DNA of 64,000 nt from Buttiauxella sp. A111 (GTDB lineage Bacteria; Pseudomonadota; Gammaproteobacteria; Enterobacterales; Enterobacteriaceae): NCBI RefSeq assembly GCF_014189855.1, contig NZ_BJFN01000005.1:248001-312000 (forward strand), written 5' to 3'. The notes under the pieces were generated by a model. It was not told the origin of the DNA, made no database searches, and worked only from the letters and a program-made list of their open reading frames with translations. The position numbers were made by a program, and so were the translations under genes. How positions within the stretch are numbered: position 1 is the first letter of the stretch; every line of letters starts with the position of its first letter. Positions 62,282-64,000 of this stretch are shown one piece after another.

Positions 62282-64000
62282 ATGTCTGAAAAAACTTTTC
62301 TGGTGGAGATCGGCACTGAAGAGCTGCCACCAAAAGCCCTGCGCAGCCTGGCCGAATCCTTTGCTGCAAACGTAACAGCAGAACTGGATGCGGCAAACCT
62401 CGCTCATGGCGAAGTAAAATGGTTTGCAGCTCCACGTCGTCTGGCACTGAAGATTTCTAATCTGGCGGAATCTCAGCCAGACCGCGAAGTTGAAAAACGT
62501 GGCCCGGCAATTTCTGCCGCTTTTGATGCAGAAGGCAATCCAAGCAAAGCCGCTGAAGGCTGGGCTCGCGGTTGTGGTATTACCGTTGCACAAGCTGAAC
62601 GTCTGACGACCGACAAAGGCGAGTGGCTGCTGTATCGCGCGCACGTTAAAGGTGAAAACGCGCAAGCGCTGCTGCCTGCGATGGTTGCGACGGCTCTGAC
62701 CAAATTGCCGATTCCAAAACTGATGCGCTGGGGTGCAAACGACACGCACTTTGTGCGTCCGGTTCATACCGTGACTCTGCTGCTGGGTGACGAAGTCATT
62801 CCAGCAACGATTCTGGGTATCGCGTCCGATCGCGTGATTCGTGGCCATCGCTTTATGGGCGAGCCGGAATTCACCATCGACAACGCCGATCAGTACCCTG
62901 AAATTCTGCTTGAGCGCGGCAAAGTTATTGCCGACTACGAGCAGCGTAAAGCGGTTATCAAAGCAGGCGCTGAAGAAGCGGCACGCAAAATCGGCGGCAA
63001 CGCTGATCTGAGCGAAAGCCTGCTGGAAGAAGTCACTTCTCTGGTGGAATGGCCGGTTGTTCTGACGGCTAAATTCGAAGAGAAATTCCTTGCGGTACCT
63101 GCGGAAGCGCTGGTTCACACCATGAAAGGTGACCAGAAGTACTTCCCGGTTTACGCAAACGACGGCAAATTGATGCCAAACTTTATCTTCGTTGCCAACA
63201 TTGAGTCGAAAGACCCGGTGCAAATCATCTCCGGTAACGAGAAAGTTGTGCGTCCACGTCTGGCGGATGCGGAGTTCTTCTTCAACTCTGACCGTAAAAA
63301 GCGTCTGGAAGATAATCTGCCACGTCTGGAAACCGTGCTGTTCCAACAACAGCTCGGTACGCTGCGCGACAAAACCAACCGTATCGAAGCGCTTTCTGGT
63401 TGGATTGCGGGTCAAATTGGTGCTGATGTTAATCATGCAACGCGTGCGGGCTTGCTGTCCAAATGCGACCTGATGACCAACATGGTGTTCGAGTTTACCG
63501 ACACCCAGGGCGTGATGGGCATGCACTATGCGCGTCACGACGGCGAAGCTGAAGACGTTGCTGTTGCACTGAACGAGCAATACCAACCACGTTTTGCAGG
63601 CGACGCGTTGCCTTCTAACCTGGTGGCTTGCGCGGTGGCGATTGCCGATAAGATGGATACCCTCGCGGGCATCTTCGGTATCTCTCAGCACCCGAAAGGC
63701 GACAAAGACCCGTTTGCTCTGCGTCGTGCAGCCCTTGGTGTGCTGCGTATCATCGTTGAGAAAAACCTGCCGCTGGATCTGCAAACGCTGACCGAAGAGG
63801 CCGTGCGCCTGTATGGCAGCAAGTTGACCAACGCGAAGGTTGTCGACGAAGTCATCGACTTTATGCTGGGCCGTTTCCGCGCCTGGTATCAGGAAGAAGG
63901 CCACAGCGTGGATACCATCCAGGCTGTCCTGGCACGTCGTCCAACTAAACCAGCAGATTTCGATGCGCGCATGAAAGCGGTGTCTCACTTCCGTACACTG
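62282..64000 (+). CDS. glyS: Glycyl-tRNA synthetase beta subunit GlyS (partial)
   Basis: GlyS binds the tRNA and completes the GlyQ2S2 enzyme. The gene runs off the right edge; 573 codons are present of the usual 689. It begins [20 protein letters not shown], the conserved beta-subunit N-terminus. FRTL near the edge precedes the missing anticodon-binding part. An AGAGGCTGCC site precedes the ATG. A long open frame on the opposite strand (61859-63988) is a shadow of glyQS. Confidence 0.97.
   Translation, partial: MSEKTFLVEIGTEELPPKALRSLAESFAANVTAELDAANLAHGEVKWFAAPRRLALKISNLAESQPDREVEKRGPAISAAFDAEGNPSKAAEGWARGCGITVAQAERLTTDKGEWLLYRAHVKGENAQALLPAMVATALTKLPIPKLMRWGANDTHFVRPVHTVTLLLGDEVIPATILGIASDRVIRGHRFMGEPEFTIDNADQYPEILLERGKVIADYEQRKAVIKAGAEEAARKIGGNADLSESLLEEVTSLVEWPVVLTAKFEEKFLAVPAEALVHTMKGDQKYFPVYANDGKLMPNFIFVANIESKDPVQIISGNEKVVRPRLADAEFFFNSDRKKRLEDNLPRLETVLFQQQLGTLRDKTNRIEALSGWIAGQIGADVNHATRAGLLSKCDLMTNMVFEFTDTQGVMGMHYARHDGEAEDVAVALNEQYQPRFAGDALPSNLVACAVAIADKMDTLAGIFGISQHPKGDKDPFALRRAALGVLRIIVEKNLPLDLQTLTEEAVRLYGSKLTNAKVVDEVIDFMLGRFRAWYQEEGHSVDTIQAVLARRPTKPADFDARMKAVSHFRTL

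Noticed and set aside
61859-63988. Open frame of about 709 codons on the minus strand
   Set aside because: It lies wholly antisense to glyQ and glyS, whose protein sequences are conserved. It has an unusual composition and no family features, so it is a shadow of strong codon bias.

Overview
The window is a chromosomal segment of a member of the Enterobacteriaceae. The hyc/hyp/fhlA, yajD, selAB, yibF, mtlADR, yibL, wecH, ysaB and glyQS genes all read as close relatives of their Escherichia coli counterparts, with ERIC elements between some of them. The gene order differs from E. coli, and I cannot fix the genus from sequence alone (a Buttiauxella, Kluyvera or Enterobacter relative is plausible). 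Both window ends cut genes: hycC on the left and glyS on the right.

Region 1 (1-8.1 kb): formate hydrogenlyase. The start of hycABC runs leftward and hypABCDE-fhlA runs rightward. Two textbook sigma-54 promoters and FhlA-like sites lie between and inside them. yajD follows, then about 1.7 kb of AT-rich DNA without a convincing gene.

Region 2 (9.9-28.6 kb): one long rightward capsule locus. It begins with an RfaH ops element, then wecA-like, wza and wzb. The very AT-rich block that follows holds wzc, tagD, wzx, a CDP-glycerol glycerophosphotransferase, wzy, two glycosyltransferases, a WecG/TagA transferase, manC and manB. It closes with gfcABCD (yjbEFGH-like). Homologues of TagO, TagA, TagB/F and TagD occur together, so the predicted product is a mannose-containing, glycerol-phosphate (teichoic-acid-like) capsule built by a Wzx/Wzy/Wza/Wzc machine.

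Region 3 (28.7-38.5 kb): a chemoreceptor with a long periplasmic domain, a soluble winged-helix regulator, a membrane-anchored CadC-like regulator with a small membrane partner, and an AraC-GPH transporter-GH127-ROK kinase sugar module.

Region 4 (38.7-52.9 kb): aldB, selBA, a 2.5-kb insert between selA and yibF, then yibF, mtlADR, yibL and a Phd/ParE toxin-antitoxin pair. The insert holds an orphan type VI Hcp coupled to a DUF4225-like protein and is bounded by 26-bp direct repeats of the yibF 3' end. The mtl promoter carries four CRP sites.

Region 5 (52.9-64 kb): a 2-ketogluconate operon (ptxS-kguEKTD, the reductase being ghrB) with a PtxS-type palindrome, an isochorismatase-like hydrolase with a GlxA-type regulator, wecH, ysaB, glyQ and partial glyS.
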